A stretch of 64,000 nt of DNA from assembly GCF_016811915.1 (NCBI RefSeq), contig NZ_CP069127.1, forward strand, positions 4,966,001 through 5,030,000, read 5' to 3'. Positions 23,727-33,012 of this stretch are shown piece after piece. How positions within the stretch are numbered: the first letter of the stretch is position 1; the number at the start of each line of letters is the position of its first letter. The translations under genes were made by a program, and so were the position numbers. The notes beneath the pieces are model-generated. The model was not told the origin of the DNA and did no database searches. It saw only the letters and a list, made by a program, of their open reading frames with translations. This DNA comes from Brevibacillus choshinensis (lineage in GTDB: Bacteria; Bacillota; Bacilli; Brevibacillales; Brevibacillaceae).

Positions 23727-24632
23727 ATGGACGTTCGCCAACTCCGGTACTTTATCGCGGTCGCAGAGCACTTGAATTTTACCGAAGCTGCCCGCGCCCT
23801 GTTTGTCGCTCAACCCGCCGTTAGCCAGCAGATCGCTCATTTGGAAAAAAGCCTCGGTGTCCAGCTGTTTATCCGAAGCAAGCATTCGGTGGAATTGACG
23901 CATGCCGGAGCCATATTTCTCAAGGATGCCCGGGAAATTGTGAAGCGATTGGAAGAGTCGATAGAGACGGTCCAGCTGGCCGAGGAAGGCAAGGTAGGTA
24001 ATATCAAGATCGGTCTGCTGAGTGTCTCCGTGCGCACCTTCCTCCCATTGGTCGTAAGAGCGTTCCGTAAAAAGCATCCCTCTATCCGCATCCACTTTGC
24101 CTTTTATAACGTCGGGGAAATGAACCATAAGCTGGAAAAGGATGAAATTGACCTCGCGTTTACCCTCTCTCACGGATTGGGCAAGCTAGGCAGCATCGCA
24201 TCAAAAAAACTGTGGACGCAGCGCTACTGTGTCATCTTGCCCCATGATCACCCGCTGGCAGCCAGCCCCTCCCTGCGGCTCGAACAGCTGGCCCAGGAGC
24301 CCTTTGTCATGCTGGACCGTGCTCAATCTCCCCAAGGCTATGATCACATCCTGTCGCTCTGCGCGAAGAGGGGGTTCTCCCCTGATATCGTCAGTCATGC
24401 TTCCCGGATCGATGCCGTCATGCTCATGGTCGATGCAGGTATCGGCATTACCGTTCAAACCAAGCATGTGCACTTGTATGCCACTCCTACTCTCCGATTA
24501 ATTGAGCTGGAAGGGGAGGAATACGAGGTGGATGTCGTCACATCCTGGAAGGAGCAAACAACCAATCGCTCCGTTGCCTTGTTCCTGGAGGAAGTCGAGT
24601 TGTGGTTGGGGAATACTGTAGGTGCTTTATAA
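23727..24632 (+). CDS. LysR-family transcriptional regulator
   Basis: A 301-residue LysR regulator: N-terminal winged helix (M-D-V-R-Q-L-R-Y-F onward, with EAARALFVAQPAVSQQIAHLE, residues about 18-38) and a C-terminal periplasmic-binding-type effector domain. The open frame extends 69 codons upstream, but AGGAGG sits just before the ATG at 23727, which is where LysR proteins start. It is divergent from the flavin monooxygenase gene and likely activates it in response to that enzyme's aromatic or organosulfur substrate (inference from arrangement). Confidence 0.9.
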   Translation: MDVRQLRYFIAVAEHLNFTEAARALFVAQPAVSQQIAHLEKSLGVQLFIRSKHSVELTHAGAIFLKDAREIVKRLEESIETVQLAEEGKVGNIKIGLLSVSVRTFLPLVVRAFRKKHPSIRIHFAFYNVGEMNHKLEKDEIDLAFTLSHGLGKLGSIASKKLWTQRYCVILPHDHPLAASPSLRLEQLAQEPFVMLDRAQSPQGYDHILSLCAKRGFSPDIVSHASRIDAVMLMVDAGIGITVQTKHVHLYATPTLRLIELEGEEYEVDVVTSWKEQTTNRSVALFLEEVELWLGNTVGAL

Positions 24633-24682
24633 AGGGTACGAATATTATGAGTACGATACAATCAAAAAGGAGACAATCACAC

Positions 24683-25102
24683 ATGGAGCTGTCCATTTCC
24701 AATGAGTCGACCCCATCGGACAAAGCCTATGTCCGGCAAAAGATGTATGAGTTCAACTCGGCCCATTTTCCCGCCGAGCTGAAAGGGAGATATCAGGAGG
24801 TCAATCTGTTTGTAAAAGATGCCGAGGGTCAATTGTTCGGCGGCATCCTGACCGAAATCGCCTGGAACTGGATGGAGGTCCACTATCTGTATGTGAGCGA
24901 AGAGCTCCGCAAAGCAGGCTATGGCTCCAAGCTGATGGCAGAAGCGGAAAGAATCGCCCGCGAGAACAAGTGCGATTTCATCAAGCTCGATACGTTAAGC
25001 TTTCAAGCACTGGAGTTCTATCGGAGGCTTGGCTTTGAAGTGTACGGACAAATCGAAAATGCCGGCGGATTTACCCACTACTATTTGAAAAAAAATCTGT
25101 AG
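24683..25102 (+). CDS. GNAT-family N-acetyltransferase
   Basis: A 139-residue Gcn5-related acetyltransferase. The acetyl-CoA-binding motif A is seen as YLYVSEELRKAGYGSKLMAEAE (region about 71-92, with R-K-A-G-Y-G-S in the loop), and the C-terminal ALEFYRRLGFEVYG is typical. AAGGAG lies 11 nt before the ATG; the frame runs upstream without ribosome sites. It follows lysR by 50 nt and ends at a strong terminator, so both may be co-transcribed. The acceptor substrate is unknown. Confidence 0.88.
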   Translation: MELSISNESTPSDKAYVRQKMYEFNSAHFPAELKGRYQEVNLFVKDAEGQLFGGILTEIAWNWMEVHYLYVSEELRKAGYGSKLMAEAERIARENKCDFIKLDTLSFQALEFYRRLGFEVYGQIENAGGFTHYYLKKNL

Positions 25103-25125
25103 ACTCCCACTGCAGGGAACCAAAA

Positions 25126-25157
25126 AAAGAGCGAGGGGCCTATGCCCCCTGCTCTTT
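25126..25157 (+). terminator. Bidirectional intrinsic terminator
   Basis: AAAGAGC-G-AGGGGC and GCCCCC-T-GCTCTTT form a stem of about 13 bp with a tiny loop (25126-25157), flanked by an A-run on the left and TTTATT on the right. It separates the plus-strand acetyltransferase from the minus-strand epimerase gene and can serve both. Confidence 0.85.
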
Positions 25158-25174
25158 ATTCATGCTTACCGCTC

Positions 25175-26290
25175 TTAGTCGGCCAAAATGACAGTCGACA
25201 TCTGCGTCATATCAGCAATCGCCTGCTCGTTCACCGCAAGTCCGAGGCCCGGGCGATCCGGCAGCTTGATGGTTTTGTTCTCGTACGGGAACGGCGCTAC
25301 GTCGCGGGAGATCATCAGCGGACCTACCAGCTCGTTGGAGATGATCGCTTTTTTGGCCGCTGACAAATGGGCTCCGGCAGCCGTCGCTATCGCTGATTCG
25401 ACCATGGAGCCCACCTGACACTCCATCCCGGCCATCTCTGCCTGTGCTACCAGCTTCAGCGCCGGATAAATTCCGCCTGCTTTCATCAGCTTGATGTTCA
25501 GTTTGTCTGCGGCTTGCTTGATAATCGTCTCCCGCATTTCACGATCACCGTGCACACCTTCATCAATCATGACGGGAATAGGCGTCTGCCTTCGGATTTC
25601 CGCAAGGGCTGTAATGTCGTCTGCCAAGACTGGCTGCTCGATCCAGTCAATCCTGCAATCCTTCACCTGCTCCAGCACCCACATGCTGAGTGCGCGGTTC
25701 TTCCACCCCTGATTGGCGTCGACGCGAAGCTGCACGTCATGCCCGATCGCCTTTCGCACAGCGCGGATACGCTCTACGTCCAGAGCTGGATTGGAGCCTA
25801 CCTTGATCTTGATCGTCGCGTATCCGTCCCGAAGCGCCTGCACAGCTTCTTCCGCCATGACGCTTGGCTCCAATATGCTGACGACGTATGGCACAGGCAT
25901 CACTTCATGGTAGCGCCCGCCCAAAAGATTGTAGACCGGTTGTCCCGTCGCTTTTCCCATGATGTCATAGCAGGCCAGATCAATGGCGGCTTTGGCTGAG
26001 GGAGATCCGTAAACAGTGGCGCCCATCCGTTCATGAATTCGCTCGATCGCAAACGGGTCCTCTCCCATCACGAGTGGAGCCAGGTGATGGACCAGCATGC
26101 TGTACGTACTCTCCCATGTCTCTCCCGTCACATGCTGATCAGGTGTAGCCTCTCCGTAGCCTGTGATTCCTGCATCCGTCTCCATCTTGATGATCAGAGT
26201 CGGCATGTCGTAGTACGCATCATACGCGACGATAAATGGCCGGATGAGAGGGAGTTTGATACCCGATACGGTAATCGAAGTGATTTTCAC
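25175..26290 (-). CDS. Enolase-superfamily epimerase/cycloisomerase (MLE subgroup, dipeptide-epimerase-like)
   Basis: A 371-residue muconate-lactonizing-enzyme-type member of the enolase superfamily. The general acid/base lysine is in TIKIKVG, metal ligands are in RVDANQGW (Asp), IEQP (Glu) and MIDEG (Asp), and the second catalytic lysine is in NIKLMKAGG. This KxK ... D-E-D ... K set is that of dipeptide epimerases, N-succinylamino acid racemases and cycloisomerases. The GTG at 26290 with GGTGG 7 nt upstream is the likely start. The gene follows a YfcC-type transporter by 34 nt, so transport and epimerisation of a small acid or dipeptide probably belong together. Substrate unknown. Confidence 0.85.
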   Translation of the reverse strand: MKITSITVSGIKLPLIRPFIVAYDAYYDMPTLIIKMETDAGITGYGEATPDQHVTGETWESTYSMLVHHLAPLVMGEDPFAIERIHERMGATVYGSPSAKAAIDLACYDIMGKATGQPVYNLLGGRYHEVMPVPYVVSILEPSVMAEEAVQALRDGYATIKIKVGSNPALDVERIRAVRKAIGHDVQLRVDANQGWKNRALSMWVLEQVKDCRIDWIEQPVLADDITALAEIRRQTPIPVMIDEGVHGDREMRETIIKQAADKLNIKLMKAGGIYPALKLVAQAEMAGMECQVGSMVESAIATAAGAHLSAAKKAIISNELVGPLMISRDVAPFPYENKTIKLPDRPGLGLAVNEQAIADMTQMSTVILAD

Positions 26291-26324
26291 AGCAGATCCA
26301 CCCTTCTTGTTCAGGTAAAGGTCC

Positions 26325-27704
26325 TTACTGATAGCCAATCAAGTGTGCAATGGTCACGAAGATGGCCCCGAGCAAATAGTGACCGATGATCAACGGCAAT
26401 ATCCACTTGGCCCATTTCACCCAGGATACGCCCGCCAAAGCCAAACCCGCCATGAAATATCCCGATGTCGGTGTGAAAATGTTGGAGATTCCGTCCCCCA
26501 ACTGAAACGCCAGCACAGCCGTTTGGCGAGTCACACCGACCAGGTCTCCCAGCGGGGCCATGATCGGCATGGTCACCGCCGCTTGCCCGCTGCCTGACGG
26601 AATGATGTAACTAATCAGACATTGGACGATATACATTCCGATCGCGGTCAGACCGGATGGAAGTGATCCCACCGCATTTGCCAGGCCGTACAGGATCGTA
26701 TCCATGATCTTGCCATCTTGCAGAATCACCAGAATCCCTCTCGCCACGCCAACAACCAATGCTCCCATCACCAACGTACGGCAGCCTTCGATGAATGCTT
26801 CCGCGATGTTGTTCAGTGAGATCTTGGAAACGATCCCCATCAGCACACCCATCAAGAGGAACAATCCCGCAATCTCCGTCAAGTACCAGCCTAGCTTGGA
26901 TACCCCGATGGCCAAAACGACAAGCGTAGCCAGCAGGATGACCAAGACCAGCTTTTGTCTTCCCGTCAAGCCCGTGAACTGCTCCGCTTGCGGTTGCTTT
27001 TCTATCATCGTCAGATCCGAATCGTAGGTAATGCTGCTCTTCGGATCCTTTTTCACTTTATCTGCATAGCGCATGACAAACCAGATGCTGACACCGACAA
27101 ATACGACCCACATCACGAGGCGCAGCCCCAATCCAGAGAACACCGGAATCTGTGCAATCCCTTGTGCGACACCGACCGTAAACGGGTTCATGAATGCCGA
27201 CGCAAATCCTGCTGATGTTCCGAGCAGCACGACAGCTGCCCCTGTCATCGAGTCAAAGCCGAGCCTCAGCATGAGCGGCACCAGAATCGTGATGTACGGA
27301 ATGGTCTCCTCTGCCAAGCCGAGCATGGCTCCCCCGAGGGCAAAGAAGATCATCAAGACGGGAATGATCAGCTTCTCGCGACCCGCCATTCGCTGCGAAA
27401 TGCTTCCGACTGCGCCTTCGATCACATTCGTCGAACGCAGGATTCCAAAAGAACCACCTACGATAAAAATGTAAAAGATGATGTCCGCAGCTTCGGTCAT
27501 TCCTGTATAAATGGACTGGAAGACGTCCATGAAGCCTGCATGTTCGGCTTCGACCGGATGGTAGCTGCCATCCACGGCAATCATACGGCCATTGGCGTCC
27601 TCTGCGCGATCGTACTCACCAGGGGTAACCACGTAAGTAGCAATGGCCGCTAGTAAAATGACGGAAAACAAGATGACAAATACGTGAGGCACTCTTGAAG
27701 CCAT
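26325..27704 (-). CDS. YfcC-family membrane transporter
   Basis: A 459-residue protein of the YfcC/DcuC-like family with about 12 membrane helices, beginning with PHVFVILFSVILLAAIATYVVTPGEYDR and containing the family stretch IIPSGSGQAAVTMPIMAPLGDLVG and a C-terminal GISNIFTPTSGYFMAGLALA. Members are secondary carriers for dicarboxylates, amino acids or peptides. It is first in a two-gene operon with the epimerase; the regulator gene next to it is probably a separate unit. A good promoter and a small palindrome lie upstream (27733-27801). Confidence 0.87.
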   Translation of the reverse strand: MASRVPHVFVILFSVILLAAIATYVVTPGEYDRAEDANGRMIAVDGSYHPVEAEHAGFMDVFQSIYTGMTEAADIIFYIFIVGGSFGILRSTNVIEGAVGSISQRMAGREKLIIPVLMIFFALGGAMLGLAEETIPYITILVPLMLRLGFDSMTGAAVVLLGTSAGFASAFMNPFTVGVAQGIAQIPVFSGLGLRLVMWVVFVGVSIWFVMRYADKVKKDPKSSITYDSDLTMIEKQPQAEQFTGLTGRQKLVLVILLATLVVLAIGVSKLGWYLTEIAGLFLLMGVLMGIVSKISLNNIAEAFIEGCRTLVMGALVVGVARGILVILQDGKIMDTILYGLANAVGSLPSGLTAIGMYIVQCLISYIIPSGSGQAAVTMPIMAPLGDLVGVTRQTAVLAFQLGDGISNIFTPTSGYFMAGLALAGVSWVKWAKWILPLIIGHYLLGAIFVTIAHLIGYQ

Positions 27705-27732
27705 GTCTGAACCCTCCCTCGTTAAAGATTAC

Positions 27733-27801
27733 CGACAGATGTCGCTATCATGTCGTAAATTTATAAAAATTAATATAAGGGAATATTCATACGGTCGTCA
27801 A
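27733..27801 (-). promoter_or_regulatory. Promoter and candidate operator of the yfcC-epimerase operon
   Basis: On the minus strand TTGACG (27796-27801) and TATATT (27772-27777) are separated by 18 nt. About 25 bp further, in the transcribed region, CGACA-GA-TGTCG (27733-27744) is a palindrome and a second CGACA half-site lies next to it (TGTCG at 27751-27755). The palindrome would suit the regulator encoded just upstream. Confidence 0.55.
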
Positions 27802-27809
27802 GAAATTTT

Positions 27810-29117
27810 CTAAAAATTGCTGCGATATACAGCCCTCGGCCTTCCCTGTTTGTACGGCTGCTCTTCTCCCACCGACTCGACAAAATGCTGCTCGATCATT
27901 TTCTTCAAAATCCGTTCGGCACTTCTCCTGCTCAGCTGTAAATATTCGGAAAGATCCGTTGCCGTAAAACGGTTCTCGCGGCGCAGCTTAATAAAGCTGG
28001 ACAGCTTGCTGACCGTAGCGATGCTAAGCCCGGTCAATTCGGCTATATGCAAGAGCTCCCGATCTTCGCTTTTCAAATGGTAGGCTTTGTTGGCTGCGCC
28101 GAGTGGCCCAATCACTTCTTTCTCATGCGTAACCAGAAATGCACTGCTCTCTTTTTGCTTCCGTGCGTGAAACAGCCCGATGCGTGCATGAGCTTCCGCT
28201 TCCTTGGCCGTCATGCCAAACCCAAATCCCATGCTGATGGTCACGCCAAACAAATGCTCCATGCTTCCCATCACAGGCATCCGTGTGAAATGATCGGTCA
28301 TTTGTTCAATGCTGCCTCTCGTCCCATACAGGATGAACTGATCCAATCCAAGCTGCTGGATGGAAGCATCCGTCTCCTTGCCCAATTCAAGCAGCAATTG
28401 CTGCAGCATGATTCCTGCATCAGGCTTTGCCCCTTCGCCGTCCCCATCGAGCTGATTGATGGCGGCCAGGCCTACGGCAATCTGCGCATTTTCACTGATC
28501 ATCAGCTGTCCGATATGGGCAGCTCTGGCGACTGTTTCCCGGATGCTCTTCTCCGGCACGATCATATTGATACAAGGAATTCCTAGCAATTTCAATTGTT
28601 CATAGACATAATCCACACTGGTCAATACCAGGTTGCACCTGCCACTCTGATAGTTTTCCCGATGAAAATGGAAGATTTGCTCCGGATCAAACACCGTTCC
28701 CGCTCCGTCGATGATCTGGCTGTAATCAGTCACGCACCACTGCGAGCTGTCCAGCTCCCATTCCGCGACGGCTTGCTCCAAGTAGGATCGCTTTGGAGTA
28801 TCCACGGACAGGGCGCGCAGACCCTCGCTGCGATTCAGCAGAATGTGCCCGAGATTGAGGGTCAGGGTGTATTCGTCAGATGGAATGTACACAGATGGCA
28901 AGCGTTTCCCCGATTTTCTTTGATTGGCAAAGTAATAAGGCAGCGGACCGGCAAATAGCAGTACGTCGCACCCTTGGATTTGCTCTACCAATGCACCACA
29001 CTCCATCGGATTTCGATAGAGGTACGCCTGAAATTTGATCTGGTCAAAATGTTCTGCGTGCGCCGTAATACGTGGGGCAAAATCTTCGGGCGTGATCACG
29101 GCTACTCGTATCAGCAT
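27810..29117 (-). CDS. Transcriptional regulator with sensor, nucleotidyl-cyclase-like and winged-helix domains
   Basis: A 435-residue protein I cannot match to a named regulator. Residues 1-~200 look like an alpha/beta sensor domain (first strand L-I-R-V-A-V-I-T-P, later GCDVLLFAGPLPYYF). Residues about 290-321 (V-T-I-S-M-G-F-G-F-G-M-T-A-K-E-A-E-A-H-A-R) resemble the end of GGDEF or GTP-cyclohydrolase-III domains, where S-I-G-x-G and an A-E-x-x-A-R helix follow the active site. The C-terminal ~90 residues form a winged helix (LSEYLQLSRRSAERILKKMIE). It is transcribed towards the yfcC-epimerase operon, which it probably controls. Cytosolic; ligand unknown. Confidence 0.65.
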   Translation of the reverse strand: MLIRVAVITPEDFAPRITAHAEHFDQIKFQAYLYRNPMECGALVEQIQGCDVLLFAGPLPYYFANQRKSGKRLPSVYIPSDEYTLTLNLGHILLNRSEGLRALSVDTPKRSYLEQAVAEWELDSSQWCVTDYSQIIDGAGTVFDPEQIFHFHRENYQSGRCNLVLTSVDYVYEQLKLLGIPCINMIVPEKSIRETVARAAHIGQLMISENAQIAVGLAAINQLDGDGEGAKPDAGIMLQQLLLELGKETDASIQQLGLDQFILYGTRGSIEQMTDHFTRMPVMGSMEHLFGVTISMGFGFGMTAKEAEAHARIGLFHARKQKESSAFLVTHEKEVIGPLGAANKAYHLKSEDRELLHIAELTGLSIATVSKLSSFIKLRRENRFTATDLSEYLQLSRRSAERILKKMIEQHFVESVGEEQPYKQGRPRAVYRSNF

Positions 29118-29314
29118 GAACGTCCTCTCCTTTCATCCAGCCTTTTGGAATTCCTGCTCCCTGCTATTTTGAATCATACCAGAAAAGTCCGATGATTCAC
29201 ACATCTCCGGTTAGCAATCGCGCATGGATCGTTGTCCCGATGCCTAGCCAAGGCCTCAAACAATCAGCCACAAAACTACCATTCTTTCGAACAGGAGCTC
29301 TGTGGCTGCATCCC

Positions 29315-30364
29315 TCATTTTCTCATGTTCTTTTTCGTAGCCAATTCCGTGTAATACGCGGTTTCCCGGTTGACATCCTGATTGAACTCGGTGCTGTTGG
29401 CATAGTCATTTTCCACTTGAATATCCGTCAGCTTCTTGACGAACGCAGGGTCCTGCTCCATTTTGGCGATCGACTCCTGCCATTTGGCGATGACGTAGTC
29501 CGGGGTTCCTTTGGCGAAGGACACACCCGTCCACCAGAAAACCGTCAGACCTTTGATCCCGAGCTCTTCCGCTGTCGGCACGTCTGGAAGAAAAGGACTG
29601 CGCTCTTGGCCGGATACCGCGAGAATCTTGACCTTCCCTGCCTGCAGCATCGGCATGATTTCCCCGATCGTATGAACAGCCAGAACCGCATGACCCCCAG
29701 CGACCTTAGGAACAGAATCGGAAGCGCCTTTCGTCACGATCATTCTCGTCTTGGAGAAATCCGCGCCGATCGCATCGAGCCATTCCGCTACGCCAAATGC
29801 AGAAAATCCGGCAGGTCCGACAGACGTCCAGGTCAATTGCTCCGGATGCGCCTTCACCCATTGAGAAAATTCCGCGAAGTCCTTCCAGGGAGCGTCTGCC
29901 TTGACGGCGAATGCCAAGGTCCCTTTGCCAATGCGTGACGTGTAAATTTGATCCTCATTTTTCACTGGGGAATTCAGCATGCCTGCGGTGAGCATCGTCG
30001 TATTGGAGACGTTGACAGCCAATGCGGTATATCCATCTGGTTTTGCCTGCTTCAGGGCATATTCCGCTCCTACCGCACCGCCGCCTCCTGCTTTGTTGAC
30101 GACGACGATCGGCTGTCCCCATTCCTTGCTCAAATAGTCTGCGGTAGCGCGTGCGACCAGATCCACTCCACCCCCGGCCGAATAGGGGACGATATACTCG
30201 ATCTGTTTGGTCGGATATTCCGGAGCCGGTTCACTTGGCGCAGGCTGAGCGGATGTCGGAGCGCCCTGAGTGGTCGCTGGCGTGTCTTTGGCTCCGCATG
30301 CACTGACTGAGACTGCCATCAAAAAAGACATCATGAGTGTTGCCCATTGCTTATACCCTTTCAA
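29315..30364 (-). CDS. tctC: Tripartite tricarboxylate transporter binding lipoprotein (TctC family)
   Basis: A 349-residue extracytoplasmic binding protein of the Bug/TctC family. The TTG at 30364 has AGGAGG 8 nt upstream and is preferred over the longer frame. The signal ends in VSVSAC-G, a lipobox. Family motifs are YPTKQIEYIVPYSAGGGVDLVARA near residue 55 and VVNKAGGGGAVGAEYALKQAKPDGYT just after. It is the last gene of a B-A-C operon. Ligands in this family are citrate and other carboxylates; the ligand here is unknown. Confidence 0.92.
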   Translation of the reverse strand: MKGYKQWATLMMSFLMAVSVSACGAKDTPATTQGAPTSAQPAPSEPAPEYPTKQIEYIVPYSAGGGVDLVARATADYLSKEWGQPIVVVNKAGGGGAVGAEYALKQAKPDGYTALAVNVSNTTMLTAGMLNSPVKNEDQIYTSRIGKGTLAFAVKADAPWKDFAEFSQWVKAHPEQLTWTSVGPAGFSAFGVAEWLDAIGADFSKTRMIVTKGASDSVPKVAGGHAVLAVHTIGEIMPMLQAGKVKILAVSGQERSPFLPDVPTAEELGIKGLTVFWWTGVSFAKGTPDYVIAKWQESIAKMEQDPAFVKKLTDIQVENDYANSTEFNQDVNRETAYYTELATKKNMRK

Positions 30365-30389
30365 CTTTGACTCCTCCTGTTTTACGTGA

Positions 30390-31907
30390 CTACGCGACAT
30401 CCATTCCCCGTTCCCGCTCTTCCTTCACCCGCTGATTCGTACGTCTGTTCAGCAGGATGGAGATGACCAATAGGGCTGCCGCCGCAATGAGAAGAACCAG
30501 TGAAATCGGTCGACTCCACACGATGGAGATGTCTCCTGCCCCCATCGCCATGGTATGGATAAAGGATTCCTCCAGCATGGGTCCCAAGATAAAGCACAGG
30601 ACGAGTGGAACGACCGGCCATTTGTATTTGTGAAACAGATAGCCAAGCCCGCCAAAGAGAAACGCGACCAGGACATCAAACATGCTGTTGCGAACGCTGT
30701 AAGCCCCGATCGTGCAAAACATCAGGATAATCGGCGCCATGATGCCATAGGGAACGCGCGTCAGCTTGACCCATACCCAGACCATCGGAAGGTTCAGCAC
30801 CAGCAGCATCGCATTCCCGACGAACATCGACGCGATGACCGTCCACACAAACGGCGCGTGCTGCTCAAACAGAACCGGCCCCGGCGTCAAGCCATAGATC
30901 ATCAAACCGGCGAGCAGGATGGCGAGCGGAGGTGAGGATGGGATTCCCAAGGAAAACAAGGGGATGAAGCCTGCACTGCTCGTCGCATTATTGGCCGCCT
31001 CTGGCGCGGCGACTCCTTCGATCGCACCATTGCCGAACTTCTCAGGCTGCCGGGATACTTTTTTCTCCAGATCATAGGCGAGGAAGGCAGTGATCGCAGC
31101 GGAACAGCCAGGAAGCAAGCCGAGAAAAAAACCGACGAGCCCTCCTCTGAGCATGGGAGCGGCGCTCTTTTTCAAGTCTTCTTTTCCCGGATACACGCTG
31201 CCGGTCTTGGCGATGACGGCACCCGCCCGACGCTCCTCTATTCCTTTCAATACTTCGGTCACGGCAAAAAGACCGATAATGATGCTGATCATGTCAAATC
31301 CCCCCATCAGCTGGGAGACGCCATAATCAAATCGGGGCATGCCTGACGAGGGTCCCAGGCCGACCAATGCCAACGTATAACCAAATGCCCCCATCAAAAA
31401 CGACTTGATTAAAGAACCTCCAGACAAACTGACCATGAGAGTAAGCGCGAGCAGCATGAGAGCAAAATACTCGGGAGGACCGAACTTGAGTGCCTGGTCA
31501 GCCAAAATCGGTGCAAAAAACACGAGACCGATGACACCAAGCACACCTGCACCAAATGAAGCGAGCGCGGAAATCCCCAGCGCGGGGCCACCCTTCCCCT
31601 TCTTGGCTAGAGGGTAGCCATCCAGGCAAGTCGGAACGGACGAGAGCTCTCCGGGAATGTTGAGCAAAATGGCGGTGGTCGAGCCTCCGTACATCGCCCC
31701 GTAGTAAATCCCCGCGAGCATAATGATGCCCTGAGTCGGCTCCAGTACCCCAGTCAGAGGCAGCAAAATCGCAATGGCCGAAGTCGGACCGAGGCCGGGC
31801 AGCACACCTACGAAGGTTCCCACCAATGCACCCACCGCAGCCATGAGCAGATTTTCCAGCGTTAGCGCCGAAGAGAACCCATCCATCAAAAGCTGAATGG
31901 TATCCAT
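30390..31907 (-). CDS. tctA: Tripartite tricarboxylate transporter large permease (TctA family)
   Basis: A 505-residue membrane protein with about 11-12 helices and the signature of TctA: GALVGTFVGVLPGLGPTSAIAILLP near the N-terminus, YGGSTTAILLNIPGE and SGGSLIKSFLMGAFGYTLALVG. AAGGAGG precedes the ATG. The stop lies 25 nt before tctC and the start 15 nt after tctB, so the three form one operon. It conducts the solute, probably with Na+. Confidence 0.95.
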   Translation of the reverse strand: MDTIQLLMDGFSSALTLENLLMAAVGALVGTFVGVLPGLGPTSAIAILLPLTGVLEPTQGIIMLAGIYYGAMYGGSTTAILLNIPGELSSVPTCLDGYPLAKKGKGGPALGISALASFGAGVLGVIGLVFFAPILADQALKFGPPEYFALMLLALTLMVSLSGGSLIKSFLMGAFGYTLALVGLGPSSGMPRFDYGVSQLMGGFDMISIIIGLFAVTEVLKGIEERRAGAVIAKTGSVYPGKEDLKKSAAPMLRGGLVGFFLGLLPGCSAAITAFLAYDLEKKVSRQPEKFGNGAIEGVAAPEAANNATSSAGFIPLFSLGIPSSPPLAILLAGLMIYGLTPGPVLFEQHAPFVWTVIASMFVGNAMLLVLNLPMVWVWVKLTRVPYGIMAPIILMFCTIGAYSVRNSMFDVLVAFLFGGLGYLFHKYKWPVVPLVLCFILGPMLEESFIHTMAMGAGDISIVWSRPISLVLLIAAAALLVISILLNRRTNQRVKEERERGMDVA

Positions 31908-31922
31908 GGCTCCCCCCTCCTT

Positions 31923-32411
31923 TCAATCGAACAAGGATCCACTCGAAAAGGTAATTTGCAGCCAAACGATAAACACCGCATACAAGCATCCAGTGAGGAC
32001 AATGGAAAAGAAAAGAGAAGTCAGCCATCGATAGAAACCGATCAAGCGAAACAAAACGAGAGAAGTCAGCAGCGTAGCCAGCACGTACCCCAACCAATCC
32101 AGCAGCCACACATAGAGAAATAGGGTGACAAAGCAAAAGATCAACCGTGATCTTTCACTGTTCCCTGCCGCTGACTCCGGGTCTTCGGCCGCAGCTTCTC
32201 CCTCTGCTTTCCTTGAGCGAAAGGATTGGAACAGCAAGGCCGCGCCCAATGCGATAAACACGATGGCCAGGATGAAAGGAAGCGTATGGTCACCGACATA
32301 CGTGGAGCCCGAATAGCTCTGAAGCCGATAAGCCTCCCCGCTCACGATGAAGCCTAACCCTATGCACAAGAGCGCCCCGATCAGGTCAGGCAAATTTCTC
32401 AGGCGTATCAC
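31923..32411 (-). CDS. tctB: Tripartite tricarboxylate transporter small permease (TctB family)
   Basis: A 162-residue, four-helix membrane protein in the TctB position before tctA. The first helix starts NLPDLIGALLCIGLGFIV and the pair of C-terminal helices includes VWLLDWLGYVLATLLTSLVLFRLIG, both typical of TctB. The GTG at 32411 has GAGGTGAT 7 nt upstream; the frame continues 25 codons further without support. TctB sequences diverge widely, so position counts strongly here. Confidence 0.87.
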   Translation of the reverse strand: MIRLRNLPDLIGALLCIGLGFIVSGEAYRLQSYSGSTYVGDHTLPFILAIVFIALGAALLFQSFRSRKAEGEAAAEDPESAAGNSERSRLIFCFVTLFLYVWLLDWLGYVLATLLTSLVLFRLIGFYRWLTSLFFSIVLTGCLYAVFIVWLQITFSSGSLFD

Positions 32412-32549
32412 CTCATCACCTCTTTGACTAGAAAACTTGACTGCACCAAGCTTTTTGCACCCAAAGGGCACAAGTCTCGCCTTCAAAAGCTATCAACAGC
32501 CTATGGCACAAATGCCTATTGTGTGCGTTGACCATGCCCAGACAGAAAA

Positions 32550-32576
32550 ACCGCCCGGGTGCGCTGCCCGGGCGGT
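32550..32576 (-). terminator. Strong terminator after the yrdB-like gene
   Basis: CCGCCCGGG (32551-32559) and CCCGGGCGG (32567-32575) form a perfect 9-bp GC stem with a 7-nt loop; on the minus strand five Ts follow. It lies 16 nt after the stop of the DUF2568 gene. The gap between this and the tctB start holds the promoter region of the tct operon but no clear motif. Confidence 0.88.
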
Positions 32577-32591
32577 CCAATCAAAAATCGG

Positions 32592-32936
32592 CTATTTTTC
32601 ACCCAACACGTAATCCATCCCATGTGACAGGAGGACGCACAATCCAAACCACAAGGCCAGCTTGGGACGCCCAGCCGAGTACAGCGCCGCTGCGGCCAAA
32701 CCAAAGATGATCACCTTCATACCGATGCACAGCGCCTGTGGAATCTCGACGCTTGCATTCGGAGAAAGAAACAGCCCCCAGACCACAATGACTGCTGCCG
32801 GGATGCCGACGCCGAGCACCCACTTCACCAAGGCAGAGGATGGAACATGGAACCCCCAATAACCATAGGCGATGATGGCAGCTACCTCTGAGAGAAACAC
32901 CAGCAGCAAGAAAAATCCATGGATCATGCTCGTCAC
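32592..32936 (-). CDS. YrdB-like small membrane protein (DUF2568)
   Basis: A 114-residue hydrophobic protein with four predicted membrane helices, matching the YrdB/DUF2568 family (F-L-S-E-V-A-A-I-I-A-Y-G-Y-W-G-F near the N-terminus and a C-terminal HGMDYVLGE). The start is GTG with AAAGGAG about 10 nt upstream. Function in the family is unknown. It is a single gene between two terminators. Confidence 0.8.
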   Translation of the reverse strand: MTSMIHGFFLLLVFLSEVAAIIAYGYWGFHVPSSALVKWVLGVGIPAAVIVVWGLFLSPNASVEIPQALCIGMKVIIFGLAAAALYSAGRPKLALWFGLCVLLSHGMDYVLGEK

Positions 32937-33012
32937 GTAAGCCCCACTCCTTTACGCACCCGCTTTCTCCTTATCATCCCAAGGCTCGAGGTCATTTGTA
33001 AAGATCTTCCTC

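Noticed and set aside
29118..29314. Terminator for the tct operon
   Set aside because: Only a 7-bp repeat (CAGCCAC/GTGGCTG) with a ~30-nt loop and no T-run is present, too weak to report.
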